Source: Megaleporinus macrocephalus
Lineage: Eukaryota; Chordata; Actinopteri; Characiformes; Anostomidae
Direction: 5' to 3'
NCBI GenBank assembly: GCA_021613375.1
Contig: CM038709.1
Location: 39,639,656-39,703,655, forward strand
Length of the DNA: 64,000 bases
Below the pieces are notes generated by a model, which was given only the letters and a program-made list of their open reading frames with translations, was not told where the DNA came from and did no database searches. Below, in pieces: positions 1 through 10,599 of the stretch (position 1 is its first letter; each line of letters starts with the position of its first letter). Both the position numbers and the translations under genes were made by a program.

Positions 1-350
1 GCGGCAGGTTTCTTTCACGCCCGCCGCTCTCTCCTTTTTACGAGGGACCCCTATCAGATTCTGCTAGAACCCCGACATCAAACGTTGGCCGTCCCGGAGG
101 CGAGGTGGCGGCGGCGGATTGCTGGCCGATAAGATCATGATCAGAAATGCAAATGAAACCTGAGGCGCGGGGCCCAGACCAGAACCGTTCCCCAGTAAAA
201 AAGAGTGATCCGCAGCGCACTTTACGCTGACTTGCGCTGGATAGCAGGTATTCTGAGAAGCGCGTCCCAAAATACAACATGCTGAGGCATGAAACAGCTG
301 AAAAAGAGATCACAGTTTATTTAGCCTTCATAAATCTCTCGTTTCAGAGC
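1..350. other. Unique GC-richer segment, candidate conserved non-coding element
   Basis: No repeat family is recognised here and CpG content is higher than in the flanks. A perfect octamer ATGCAAAT lies at 147-154, next to GATAAG at 128-133 and the palindrome-like gatcatgatc. Short open frames on the minus strand show no known domain. The composition and clustered sites resemble vertebrate enhancers, but this is inference; a diverged repeat or an untranslated exon is equally possible. Confidence 0.25.
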
Positions 351-701
351 TTTTCAGCACTGACTCGGTTTGCTTGAAGTACCGCTAAGTCAATGTTTAG
401 AAAATGACCTGTGACTTATAATACATTGGTAAAGAGTTTATGTATTATAACCAAAAAACTGATGAACAGCAGTAGGAGCATACCTGAACCCTAATGCTTG
501 TGAGGAGAAGGAAGATTTATGGATATGCAAATTGCTCTTCTGGTTTTCAAACCCCTCCCGCTCCCTCCGCCAGTGCTTTTCAGCTTTGGTGAATGTTCAA
601 ACAGCTTGAGCAGATAAGAACAAGCTCAGTAGAAACAAATAAGCTTCCACTGTGATATTAATAATCATAATAACCCATAATTATGTTTTTTTTAAATGAT
701 T
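351..701. other. Unassigned AT-rich sequence
   Basis: Nothing gene-like or repetitive is recognised. A second perfect octamer ATGCAAAT occurs at 525-532, in a short stretch that may belong with the preceding candidate element. Confidence 0.3.
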
Positions 702-803
702 TTTGCTGCATAACTCGTCCAGCAGTCTTTGAAATATCAACACCATTCCAACTCCGGATTGTCTGGTCTGATTGTTTGATCCGGGCTTGTATTCAGCTTT
801 CTG
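702..803 (+). repeat. Left copy of a 100-bp direct repeat
   Basis: This segment runs from ttgctgcataactcgtcc to cgggcttgtattcagc. It recurs in the same orientation at 1448-1547 with roughly 85% identity by eye, about 746 bp away. It does not begin TG and end CA, so it is not a typical LTR. A local segmental duplication or the two ends of an unknown element are both possible. Confidence 0.55.
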
Positions 804-984
804 ATTGAATGCATGGTTTCCGTGTAGCAGCTAATTTCTGGAGATTTTTTACCATTAGGAATGAATGGGATGGGCCCACAGACACAATTTCACATACACG
901 GACTTAGGACAGACCCCCAACCACGACTGTAGTGTTGGTTCGTCTGTTTGTTGTTTTTTTCCCCATAGAGTCCCATTCATTTTC

Positions 985-1225
985 AGACACTCCTACTCAT
1001 TTAACCTACAGCCACCAAACTGCATGTACTAACTCACGGCAGACACCTAGCACTAATTCACAGACATGCTGACCCGTACTATTATATTTGTAGTTTATTC
1101 ATCCCTCGTTCCTCCACTTTCAGCCGAACCCAAACATTATGGTTACGTTCAACCTACAGCCTTCAAACTCCCTGTACTTACTCAGGGCAAGCTCTGATCC
1201 ACAGACATACCGACCCACACTCGTT
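985..1225 (+). repeat. Diverged tandem duplication
   Basis: Two similar blocks of about 80-100 bp lie near 985-1073 and 1120-1225. Both contain an 'aacctacagcc' core, then a 'tgtactnactca' core, then 'cacagacatnctgaccc'-like sequence. They lie inside the interval bounded by the 702/1448 direct repeats. The pattern suggests an older duplication; no function is apparent. Confidence 0.4.
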
Positions 1226-1274
1226 TATGGGCCACCAGAGCTATTCTAGTTTTTTTTGTTATTCTTATTTTTAC

Positions 1275-1430
1275 TACTTTATAAATGTCTAAATGGCATA
1301 GGACCAGCTTATCTGTGTGATCTATCTGTGATTTTTTTAAATGCGTTGTTTCTTATTTCTTTATTTCTGTAAGGCACATTGAGTTGCCACTGTGTATGAA
1401 AGGTGCTATACAAATAAACTAGCCTTGCCT
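1275..1430 (+). mobile_element. L2/CR1-type LINE 3' end
   Basis: Reading 1285-1325 gives Y-K-C-L-N-G-I-G-P-A-Y-L-C-D-L, which matches the conserved 'KALNGLAPxYLxDL' region near the C-terminus of L2/CR1 reverse-transcriptase ORFs. It is followed by a typical LINE 3' tail (aggtgctatacaaataaa at about 1400-1420). Only the last ~150 bp are present, as expected from 5' truncation during target-primed reverse transcription. Confidence 0.55.
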
Positions 1431-1447
1431 TATTTTTCTGCCCGGTT

Positions 1448-1547
1448 GTTGCTGCATAACCCGTCCCGCAGTCTTTTTGAAGTATCAACTACGTTCAAAC
1501 TCTGGATTGGTCTAATTGTTTAACCCGGGCTTGTATTCAGCTTTTTG
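1448..1547 (+). repeat. Right copy of the 100-bp direct repeat
   Basis: Partner of 702-803. The LINE tail ends a few bases upstream, so the duplicated sequence brackets both the LINE remnant and the diverged tandem duplication. Confidence 0.55.
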
Positions 1548-2066
1548 AATTTTTATTCAGATACTGGTGAATGTTTTCTCTACCAGGGACAGTAAATAAA
1601 AACATTTTAGCAGTAGTTTAAAATGACAATGTCAAATCTGATTGGCCTAACAAATACACTCCACCTTTTTTAGATGGGATGGTCAGTAACCAGGTGGCAG
1701 GTGAGGTGAGCCTGGAAATGGAAGGTTATGGTTTCAAATCCCATGACTGGTATGTTTAGTTTGGTACTTTAACACTAAAACTATCCTCTGCCTAACATTA
1801 AGTTAGCTGATTGGTTTATAGACCACCAATAGACCACCAAACACCAAAGAACAGGTATAATTACACCTTTCTGACTCTTTAATGCCAGCTACCCTACATA
1901 ACTTTCTCAGATTTGAATTATTATCATTAAATTAGCCAGAATCAAACATTCAGGTATTGCTATATAGACGCTTTAACATTAGATAGATAGATAGATGGAT
2001 GGACAGATAGATAGATATTTTATTAATCCCAAAGGAAATTTAAGCAACCAGTAGCTTATACACCAC
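1548..2066. other. Unassigned sequence with a B-box-like site and GATA microsatellite
   Basis: No gene is seen. The stretch near 1733-1745 (ggtttcaaatccc) is one mismatch or one insertion from a pol III B box, and nearby sequence could be a decayed tRNA-like head, but no A box is convincing. Imperfect (GATA)n tracts with GATG interruptions lie at 1981-2019. Confidence 0.3.
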
Positions 2067-2074
2067 ACAGGTAC

Positions 2075-2564
2075 TAGGGGCGGGCGATATGGCCCTACAA
2101 CAATATCATGATACTTCATGGTATTTTTGCGATTACAATACTCTTGGTGATATGACAAAACTTTTAATAAAAAAAAAAATCAAGAATACACTACTGCAAC
2201 AAAATGAAAATTAAATATTATTATTATATATGATATGATATGGCACACCCCTAACAGAGATATTATCAGATTGTAACAGAAGTCAATGATCCAGAATGTC
2301 ACCATACTAATGCACTCCAAATATCTCCATATATCCAGGACTGAAGTAAAGTGAATGATACTGGACAGATAAAATCTGTCTCTAGTAGATATATAATGGT
2401 AAATGAGAAAAGTGTGAATTTTTCTTTTGCTAAAAACAGTAAAAGTAGTATCCTGATGTGATAATTAGGGATGGGTGATATGGCACGATATTTCAGGGTA
2501 TAATATCGTTCACAGTATTCAAAATTGTTGGCCATATTATTGTGTATGATACGATATGGCACTA
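2075..2564. mobile_element. hAT-type composite MITE, copy 1, with 8-bp target-site duplication
   Basis: The element starts taggggcgggcgatatgg and ends with a terminus whose complement begins tagtgccatatcg. It is flanked by the exact 8-bp direct repeat ACAGGTAC at 2067-2074 and 2565-2572. An 8-bp duplication and a 'GGGGYG' terminus are hAT hallmarks. Inside are two shorter hAT-like modules (about 2075-2256 and 2466-2564) around a shared spacer, so the unit is composite. A second copy with the same architecture lies at 16153-16650. There is no transposase sequence, so the element must have been mobilised in trans. The open frame across it on the minus strand is not a gene. Confidence 0.8.
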
Positions 2565-2572
2565 ACAGGTAC

Positions 2573-3435
2573 ACAAAACAACAAAATACAATACAATACA
2601 CTCCCAACAAACAAGGATAGAGAAAAGTAGGGTCCTGAGACAGTTATATATATGAGGACAAGTAGAAAACCCCCATACTGTGCAAAAATAGATTCGCAAT
2701 AATGTGCAGTGCCATTAAAATGAGGATCAAGTGACTTGAGTATAACGTGACTTGGCTTGTAAATAGTATACGCCTATATATGCACATAATTGAGTGAAGG
2801 CTTCAAAATCAAGCATGTATGCAAACTTACCAGCCCCAACCACATGCACATGAACCAAATGCTGCTGCAATAGATTTAAAGTTGTGAATGGACACTGGCT
2901 GACCCATTTCGGTCACCTTAGTAAAGTTGGCCATGCTGTTTATGGCTGCTGAGTTTACACCAAGGCGCAAGGTGAACTGCTCTTTCGTACCGCGACCGCA
3001 ATGAGATGGAAAGAGATGCTGAAATGCCTGCTGCAGCTTTAAACCAGCCATTAATTACTCTGCGATCACACTATCAATGCTATCGCTTCCTCCTGTCTTG
3101 CCTGTTACCAAGGATACTACATTTCCTCACACCTTCGTCCCCTCCTCTCTTAGCATTTCAATATCTCTCCAAGATATCAGCCCCCTCTGATACATGCACA
3201 CGCCCTGGAGCCAGCACGGTCCTGCTCGGATACATACTTATTCAATTCTCCTTTCTTCTACAAAACCATTCTGGCGAGTTAGCCTCTGTTGTTTTTTTTG
3301 GGGAGGCGCGGCAAGAGCTCCGCGGCGACAGCTGCCACGGGAGCTGCCGGGCGGCAGGCGTGGGCCCCCGTGACAGACAGGCCGCTTTGTGCCTCGTCCC
3401 TGGGAGCCGCTTTCAGCGAGAGACGCTCTCTTAAA
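2573..3435. other. Unique sequence, two candidate conserved non-coding segments
   Basis: About 2830-3110 and 3270-3435 are repeat-free. The first contains ccattaattactctgcgatc, with a homeodomain-type TTAATTA. The second is GC-rich with several CpGs (ctccgcggcgacagctgcc) and a GACAG run. Open frames on both strands have no recognisable domain. The functional status is unknown. Confidence 0.25.
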
Positions 3436-4018
3436 GGAATAGTTTGTCCCAAAATCTAATTTGCACAATTTTCACTTTAACTGTGTGTGTAATTGATCGT
3501 AGCTGGTATCCTAATACAATCACACAATTATGTGATTCAACATGATGCACTAAAACTGGCTAAACTTAATGTGGGATCTTGATCTTGATCATGCTGATTT
3601 AATTTCTTACCTCACTAGAGTCGGGTTAAAAGCAGTCCTTGTTTTGTCCAGTCTATTTAATAATGATGGATGTAGTAACTGACCCTTACAGGAAGCAGTA
3701 ATGAGGCCATGCAGTTCACCAAAGTGTAGAAATTTGGTCCTATTTTAACAAAAATCAAACCACCTCGGAGGCTATGTATGTCCATCTTGGCTGTAAACTG
3801 CCTCAGTATGTGCTACTGTCCCAAAATAGGCTAAACCATAGACTATAAAGGAACATTTAGGCTTACTGAATAACACTTGTAAGCCTTAGTATGGTGTAAT
3901 GACTCTAAATTATTAATACAGGTTGTAAAAAATCACTAAAAGTACCAGATTTATTTGATTTCTTGTAAAACCCCGCTGCATGTATGTCACCATTGTTGTA
4001 ACTGCTGACGTGATCAGC
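3436..4018. other. Unassigned intergenic sequence
   Basis: The opening taaaggaatagtttgtccc resembles the edge of a common fish repeat, but no element boundary can be drawn. No other signal is seen. Confidence 0.3.
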
Positions 4019-4845
4019 GGGTAGTGACGTCAAATGGTTGCAGTAACCGCCCGTCGCGCCTGAGCATAGCTAACTAGCTAAACATGCTACTGTTCAGCCT
4101 TAGCAGTTTGTGCTAGAACACAACATTTCTGACATCAGTGGTGACATCACACACCACGTTAGTGTAAATGGTGAACAGAGAGGGTGGAGGAGAGAGTGGA
4201 CACAGTGCTGGAGTTGTTGTGAAACTGTGTGTTGGTGTTGACGGAGAAGGAGAGTGTCTGTTAAAGGAGCTCCGCTTTCTAGTAGGAAACATTCACGCTC
4301 AGTAAACAGCTAGATACACTGAACGGGAGTGTCTCTGAGCTTCACACTCCTTTATTAGTGAAGTAGTATGTTCACTACTAAGACTGTACTTTCACCTTCA
4401 GGATCCACAAATGAGGGAGAAGCAGCTGACGCTAACGCTAAACGTTGTTTCATAATCTCCATAATCTTGAGCTTTTGGACTTCCTGTGTGGGAAAACTGT
4501 GGCACTGCATTGTGTTTTAGTCTACGCTTAAAACCAACAGCCTCCGTCAAGTCTCTCACCAGTGGTGGTCTACTGAACCACTCAAACTCATCCAGACTGA
4601 AGTGAGGAGAGCAGAGCGGGGGTCTTTGGGTAGCTGTGTTGGTCCACACGCTGCTTCACTAACTATTCTCCTTGTTTATGTTTGTGAAGCTGTTTAGACT
4701 AATATCAGTCTTCACACTGCCTTTCACTGAAACAACATCAACAACACAATGTACATGGTTTTCTTTAAGCTAGGTTAGTAACTAACATTCACTCCTTCCA
4801 ACCGCAGTCACGTTTAGCACTGCAACCATTTGACCTCATCTACCC
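4019..4845 (-). mobile_element. DNA transposon remnant with ~27-bp terminal inverted repeats and a THAP domain
   Basis: The left end (4019-4046, gggtagtgacgtcaaatggt and onward) is matched by the complement of the right end (4820-4845, gggtagatgaggtcaaatgg and onward) at about 24 of 27 positions. The ~830-bp interval carries a minus-strand THAP zinc-finger fragment at 4398-4649. THAP domains form the DNA-binding N-terminus of P-element-type transposases, and P elements have inverted repeats of about this length, so a P-like element is the best guess. No clear 8-bp target duplication is visible and the catalytic region is missing. An unrelated element that captured a THAP exon is the alternative. 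Confidence 0.55.
4398..4649 (-). pseudogene. THAP-type zinc-finger remnant
   Basis: The minus-strand frame reads LCSPHFSLDEFE, which matches the C-x2-H-F-x-xDDF part of the THAP C2CH zinc finger. Then come RRLK and NAVPQF, corresponding to the conserved 'RLKxxAVPxxF' box that closes the domain. The first half of the domain (the N-terminal cysteine pair) is absent: a stop codon lies just upstream, and the reading may enter through a former splice acceptor. After AVPQF about 30 residues of low similarity end at a stop. THAP domains bind DNA in transposases and transcription factors. Here the fragment lies between transposon-like inverted repeats, so it is most likely transposase debris. Confidence 0.6.
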
Positions 4846-4930
4846 AGCAGGCATTGCGCATCAGAATAAAAGCGTTAATTTATAAATAAATCTGCTGCTT
4901 TTGTGATTTTTTAATTTTCTAAAAATTAGG

Positions 4931-5838
4931 ACCATACTAACCGCTACACCACCATACTAACCACTACACCACCATACTAACCACTACTCCACCATGCTAA
5001 CCACTACACCACTATACTAACCACTACACCACCGTACTAACCACTACACCACCTTACTAACCACTACACCACCGTACTAACCACTACACCACCGTACTAA
5101 ACACTACACCACAGTACTAACCACTACACCACCATACTAACCAGTACTCCACCGTGCTAACCACTACACCACCGTACTAACCACTACATCACCGTACTAA
5201 CCACTACTCCACCGTGCTAACCACTACACCACCGTACTAACCTCTACATCACCATACTAACCACTACTCCACCATGCTAACCACTACACCACCATACTAA
5301 CCACTACATCACCGTACTAACCACTACACCACCGTACTAACCACTACACCACAGTACTAACCACTACACCACCATACTAACCAGTACTCCACCGTGCTAA
5401 CCACTACTCCACCGTACTAACCACTACATCACCGTACTAACCACTACTCCACCGTGCTAACCACTACACCACCGTACTAACCTCTACATCACCATACTAA
5501 CCACTACTCCACCATGCTAACCACTACACCACCATACTAACCACTACTCCACCGTGCTAACCACTACACCACCGTACTAACCACTACATCACCGTACTAA
5601 CCACTACACCACCATACTAACCACTACACCACCATACTAACCACTACACCACCGTACAAACCACTACACCACAGTACTAACCACTACACCACCGTGCTAA
5701 CCACTACTCCACCGTGCTAACCACTACACCACCATACTAACCACTACATCATGGTACTAACCACTACACCACCATACTAACCACTACACCACCATACTAA
5801 CCACTACACCACCATACTAACCACTACACCACCATACT
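4931..5838 (-). repeat. 20-bp minisatellite, ~45 copies, SINE-head derived, inverted
   Basis: The unit on the plus strand is ccactacaccaccatactaa, repeated about 45 times without any indel. Variants are point changes (cat/cgt/cag before actaa, tcc or atc for acc). The complement equals the unit of the giant array at 48.3-53.1 kb and the A-box region of the tRNA-derived SINE. A 12-unit (240-bp) block starting at 5101 recurs at 5341 with few differences. No SINE body or tail flanks it; the right edge abuts a Tc1 remnant. Confidence 0.95.
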
Positions 5839-5844
5839 GTTATC

Positions 5845-6345
5845 TTAATATATACTTCTTTTGTTTGAGGAAAATCTAGAATGTGGACATTGCTTCTAGT
5901 TATTGTCTTCAGATGTTTCTGCCACACCCATTGGGGGTAAAAATCAAGCATATAGTCATGCAGTCTCAATTGAAAAACAGTGACAGTAGAACGAAGAGCT
6001 ACTATAAATATCACAGCACGCCAGGCAGCTTCAAGGAATTTCAGCCACCCTGCTAGATCTGCCCCTGTCAACTGTAAGTACTAAGTGGCAGACCATGCAC
6101 AAAGCCCTGAACACAACCTAACCGAACACATCTGGGATGAACTGTGAGCCAGGTTATCTTGTCCAGTGTCAGTGCCTGACCTCACAAATGATCTTTTGAC
6201 TAAATCGGCACAAATTCCTATTATAGCCTATTATAGCTCTACAGGGGGGGCTAACTCAATAAAGCTCATAGTTTTGGGCCGGGGTGCCAAACAGTAAGGT
6301 CATATGTGTGATCGTCCAGATATGTCTGACCATACAGTGTATGAG
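5845..6345 (+). mobile_element. Tc1-like transposon remnant (family with GTGGACAC ends)
   Basis: Near 6100-6140 the plus strand reads N-L-T-E-H-I-W-D-E-L, the 'DLNPIENxWDEL' motif that holds the last catalytic acidic residue of Tc1 DDE transposases; the E is retained but a stop follows. About 5930-6070 resembles the 5' untranslated and N-terminal region of the same family, so most of the transposase has been deleted. The 3' end near 6345 (accatacagtgtat) resembles the terminal sequence. The minisatellite ends at the left edge. Confidence 0.55.
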
Positions 6346-7045
6346 AAAAATGTAGCTAATTAAATGGACTTAAATCACCTGAGTAATCTTAAATGGACTT
6401 GCTTATATGGTTTTTAACACTGTATATCACACCTTGATCAATAAAGACGAGCAAAATTATGAAGAGTAGCAGAATCTATCTTGAAGTCTGCATTTCGTCT
6501 GTACCTTTGTCCTTTTGTAGGCATGTAGTTAGCAATAATCTAACTAAGAGCTTCTGATACTTGCAGCTCCTGGCTAATTGACTACATTTCGGGGAAAGTT
6601 GAGATAAAAAAAAAAAAATCTGTGTGAAATTTTGCATAACTGTTAATAAGGCCATAGCAGGGCTCCTGCGTGGGCCTGACCTGCTGCGCTGACCCTGCTA
6701 ATCAAAAGCCCGCATGCTAACCGGCGCCGGCCCCGCCGCTTTCTTCGCATCCGCTTCGCGGCCCCTAGCCGTGCTTTTGTGCTCAGCTACTGTGCTAGCA
6801 TGGAAATGCTAACTGCGCTGACAGGGCTGTAAATAAAAGCCCACCCTTTTCAGAAATGGCATTGTGCGCACGCCACTTTGGGTTTCAAATGCTCGGGTCA
6901 CGGTTTGTAGCTGTTGTGCTAGGCTCAGCTGCTGCCCCCCAGTGCGCGCTCTCGTTCGCGGCCCTGCACGATGCGGTTCTCTCTTTTGCTCTCTGCTTTA
7001 GGGAGATGTCAGGAGAAGAAACAGTTGAAAGATGGACAAGGGATA

Positions 7046-7077
<32 letters not shown>

Positions 7078-7589
7078 AACTGACACCGCGCAGGACACTA
7101 CCAACCCAACAAATGACCACAGCTCATAATGGATTTCAGAGCTTTTCTTCTTTTCCTTTATGGAGCCCTCATTTTTTTTGAAGATGCTGTCATTTTGCAC
7201 ATGCTGAATGCAGAGCAGATGGAGCTACTGCTTGTGAAAGCAGTATTCCCACAAGTGTTCTCCGCGAGAGCAGAAAGAGAATGTATCAGTATGAGGTCAG
7301 GCAAGAAACCAAGAGGCAGTGTGGGAGTGGGGAAGAAAAAAAAAAAAAACAGAACAAAAATGAAATACAGTGACTGCCCCCCTCCCTCCCCCGTCCCCAA
7401 ATATCAGCCAAGCCAAGCATATTAAGGATTCACATACAGTAAGAGGATTGGAGAAAGAGAAGAACTGAATGGCAAAACCACTATAGATATTCTTATCAAA
7501 GTGTTTGCACACTACATCATAAATAACTCATCTTTCACGGCAGCGCTGGGCTGAATTCCTAAAACTCAATATTAGCATATTTTCCAAGT
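6346..7589. other. Unassigned; GC-rich candidate non-coding element at about 6655-7020
   Basis: No repeat family is recognised between 6655 and 7020, which has raised GC and CpG (ggcgccggccccgccgc near 6722) and several 'gcta' motifs. Short open frames across it show no domain. A purine/AAAAC tract follows at 7047-7080, and an A tract with C-rich sequence at about 7335-7395. An untranslated exon or an enhancer are both possible. Confidence 0.25.
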
Positions 7590-8780
7590 ACAATATAAAG
7601 CCAAAAGTATGTGGACACCTAACTGTACACTTATATGAAACTGTTGTACATCCCCTTCCAAAACCAAGCCCCCCCTTTGTGACTATAGTAGCCTCTACTC
7701 TTCGGAGAAGGCTTTCCACCAGGAGAGTGTCTGTGGGAATTTGGTCGTTATTTAGTCGTGCTAGATATCACTATTGACGTTCCCATTCAGAGGTATTTAA
7801 TTAGAAGTCAGTATGGTCCAGTTAGAGGAGATTTCTTCAGGCCAAGGTCTGCACCGTCATCATTCACAACTTGTGTTATGATTCATTGGTGTATCCTGTT
7901 TACTGAAGTAGTCTAGTATCAGCATCTTATACTATCAGCTACTGAAACACCAACACATCACACATACTGTTCAGTAAATGGTGAACTGAATGAATTATTT
8001 ATAAATTTCTAATAAATGTTTTTTATTCACTTAAAGTAAAAACAAGAGCTACATTAAAAAAACAGAATGCGTTGAAAAAAGTGTTTATAGAAACAGTAAA
8101 TAAAGCAGCATCTTCTTGTTAACTCAGTTTCATATCTGGACCTGTTGGTTTGGAGCTGCCTGTGGGAAGAATAGACATATATGTCTCCATTTCTGGTTAA
8201 AACAGTTGGGTTTTGCCGTGAACTTCCTTTTTTAGAGCACGCTATTCTTTCTCCGACCTGCTCTACTTTCTGACTGCTGCTTCCCGCTTTACACTCCCGA
8301 ATATGCACAGATCTGATTGGCTGAGGAGCGCCTTTGGTGATCTTACAATGCATGTTATAGGTCTGTAAGGCTACTGCACCGCAAATCCCATATACCGTAA
8401 AGACAAGAAGAGTTCAGGGCTCTGTGCAGGCAACTAAAGTTCTTTGACACCAAACTCCTCAATCCATGTCTTCATGAAGTTGATTTTGTGCACAGGAACA
8501 CAGGGTCACAGTGGAACAGGAAAAGTCTTCACAAACGTGCTGACAAAAAACTGTAAAATGTCTTTGTATGCTGTAGCATCAACATCACCCTTCACTGAAA
8601 ATGAGAGCCTGATGCCTGGTCGTTGTTCCCCAGACCATTATCCCCCCTCAACCAAACTTTACTGTTGACACTATGCATTCCATCTACCAAACCCAGATTC
8701 ATCCATTGGGCTGCCAGATAGTAAAGCTGGAGTCATCATGCCAGGGTGTCCACATACTTCTGTCCACATAATGTAACTAT
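7590..8780 (-). mobile_element. Tc1-like deletion derivative (GTGGACAC ends) interrupted by an insertion
   Basis: Terminal inverted repeats include agtatgtggacacc at about 7607-7620 and its complement ggtgtccacatact at about 8745-8758. Sequence from 7620 to 7747 and from about 8413 to 8740 matches the minus-strand transposase region of a widespread fish Tc1 family (for example ccagaccattatcccccctc and ccaaactttactgttg). The catalytic core is incomplete. Between 7748 and 8412 foreign DNA replaces the expected sequence, including a segment repeated at 25.4-25.7 kb. Confidence 0.7.
7795..8095 (+). repeat. Dispersed repeat copy inside the Tc1 element
   Basis: About 300 bp here match the reverse complement of 25390-25705 at roughly 80-85% by eye. 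Shared landmarks are tccagttagaggagatttct, cagctactgaaacaccaaca and ttctaataaatgtttttt. The copy lies in the interrupted middle of the Tc1 element, so it probably arrived as an insertion. The exact borders and class are unknown. Confidence 0.6.
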
Positions 8781-9489
8781 CTATCTATCTAGTAATACTG
8801 ATGATTTTCATGATCTAGTAGTAAACATGACTGCTAGCAGGTTAAATATCTATCAGCTGTAGAACCGCCTCCATATCTTTACTATATTCAAACAAATTTG
8901 GACAGGTATGATTTATCAGAAGAGAAGAACTAGGTTAGCAAGATACCTCAATTTGTTTTAGCTTCTCTGTTTGAAAGAGTAAAAAACTTACCACTGGTGT
9001 CCATTATGTGCTTAATAAAATCATTGTTTTTTACAGTAGTGTTTAAGGAGGTAATATTTCATTAACACTAGTTTTGTTGTATTTGTTAGCCTATAGATCA
9101 GTGGCAAGGCTTGCAGTCAGGATTGGTTGACAGCACAAGGGTTCCCGTGGGTATGTATGATGTACTTGTGTACTGAATGCTGCTTAAAATTACAGAAAAT
9201 GTCAACTCTGTCTGATGAGGCAGAGTAATACGATGCAGCGCTCCTGAATAACACGATAAATAACACAGTTACACTGTAGTTTTAGGGCAGAATGCTGAAA
9301 CAAGGGTGATATTTTGACACTCTGGGCCTACCACTTCTTCTTCCAAGGTTGTATCTTGTGATTTTAACACATCTTCTTGTGAAATGTAGCACAGCTCGAG
9401 ACTCAACAGCTTTAACCTAACATTCAGGCTTCTCTATGTCTTCGCAAAAAGCAGAGCAAAACATTATTGCCAGTCTCTGTAATATCATA
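8781..9489. other. Unassigned intergenic sequence
   Basis: A short CTAT repeat lies at 8779-8792. The remainder is AT-rich unique DNA with no recognised motif. Confidence 0.3.
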
Positions 9490-10180
9490 ATAACCAAAGA
9501 GTTGATTGTTGACTGAGCATTGGGTTGGTTGAAGATGGTGAGCAGCTTTAAGTTCCTTGGTGTCCACCAAGGGGATCTCGCCTGGTCACTCAATGCATCA
9601 CAGCTTGTCAAAAAGACCCAGCCATGCCTCTACTTCCTCTGAAGGCTGAGGAGAGTCAACCTGCCACAACAGCTTTTCAGCAACTTCTACAGGTCCACTG
9701 TGGAGAGCATCTGGACCAAATGCATCATGGTGTGGTATTGCAGAACTACTGATGCTGAACGCAAGGCCCTGCAGAGCCTACCACATCCCCGCAGCTGCCC
9801 TCCCACCAATACAGGACATATATAACAGGAGGTGTCTGAGAAAAGCCATTAACATCTCGGCTGACGCCACACACCCTGTCTATCCCCTGTTCCAACCTCA
9901 ACCATCTGGAAACAGGTTCTGAAACATCCAAGCAACAATCACCATGTCCTAGAATCCATGGGACGTTAAACTGATCACCAGGGCAGCACCTACCAGAGCA
10001 TGACCACACACCACAGTACCTGACTCCACTAGCTCATGGGACTGTATGCACTTTAACTGGAATCTCTATACTTCTCTATACTTTCTACTGTGAGCTGTGT
10101 AAGCTGTTTATATGAACAGTGTGGTGTTATGTTAATTAACCCATACTGTACACTTCTTAATATACAGGACTGTGCACAGG
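9490..10180 (+). mobile_element. Rex1-like LINE, 3' reverse-transcriptase fragment
   Basis: From 9538 one frame reads V-S-S-F-K-F-L-G-V-H, then W-S-L-N, L-Y-F-L-(stop)-R-L-R-R, F-Y-R-S-T-V-E-S-I, and A-E-R-K-A-L-Q. This is the C-terminal motif order of Rex1/CR1-group reverse transcriptases. After a frameshift near 9800, the pattern P-I-Q-D-I-Y-N-R-R-C-L-R-K-A continues to S-G-N-R-F before a stop. One in-frame TGA and the frameshift show it is dead. The following ~150 bp would be the 3' UTR. Confidence 0.8.
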
Positions 10181-10599
10181 TTCTAGACAGTTGGGGACAT
10201 TATTATATTTAAATGGCTATTTTTTCCAGACTGGACATTTTTGTTTTCTCAGCAAAACACTTTAATTGTCAAATATTCCAACAGTTTCAACAGTAAGTAG
10301 TGCTTTTACATGTCAGTGTGTTTATTTAACTCTTTCCAAGCTTCTCCTTGTGGAAACAACCCAGTATTATTTACAGTTCTCATCTAATACCTGCTTTGAC
10401 TACTCAGTACTTGATTAAGCTAAATCAAGATTGCTGCTGAAGGAACTGAATACATTCATACAATGTCTGGGGCGTCCAGGAGAAATCTTGAACTACACTT
10501 TGTTCTTCAAACTGCAGCTCAAGATATGATTTACGTCTTCCACAATAAGATATTCATGTTACTTTGTATTGTATGTATGATTATTTACATCTGTTCTAA
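10181..10599. other. Unassigned, probably repeat-derived
   Basis: The start (acaggactgtgcacaggttc) resembles the edge of a common fish repeat. No element limits or coding signal can be given. Confidence 0.25.

Noticed and set aside
702..1547. LTR retrotransposon from the 100-bp direct repeats
   Set aside because: No TG...CA ends, primer-binding site, polypurine tract or gag/pol remnant; repeats too short.
1680..1752. Possible tRNA gene or SINE head from the B-box-like 'ggtttcaaatccc'
   Set aside because: No convincing A box, no cloverleaf, no tail.
2299..2610. 103-codon minus-strand frame, similar to one at 16380-16643
   Set aside because: Both lie in copies of the same hAT MITE; the similarity is explained by the repeat.
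5817..6071. 84-codon minus-strand frame
   Set aside because: It overlaps the array edge and an oppositely oriented Tc1 remnant; not coding.
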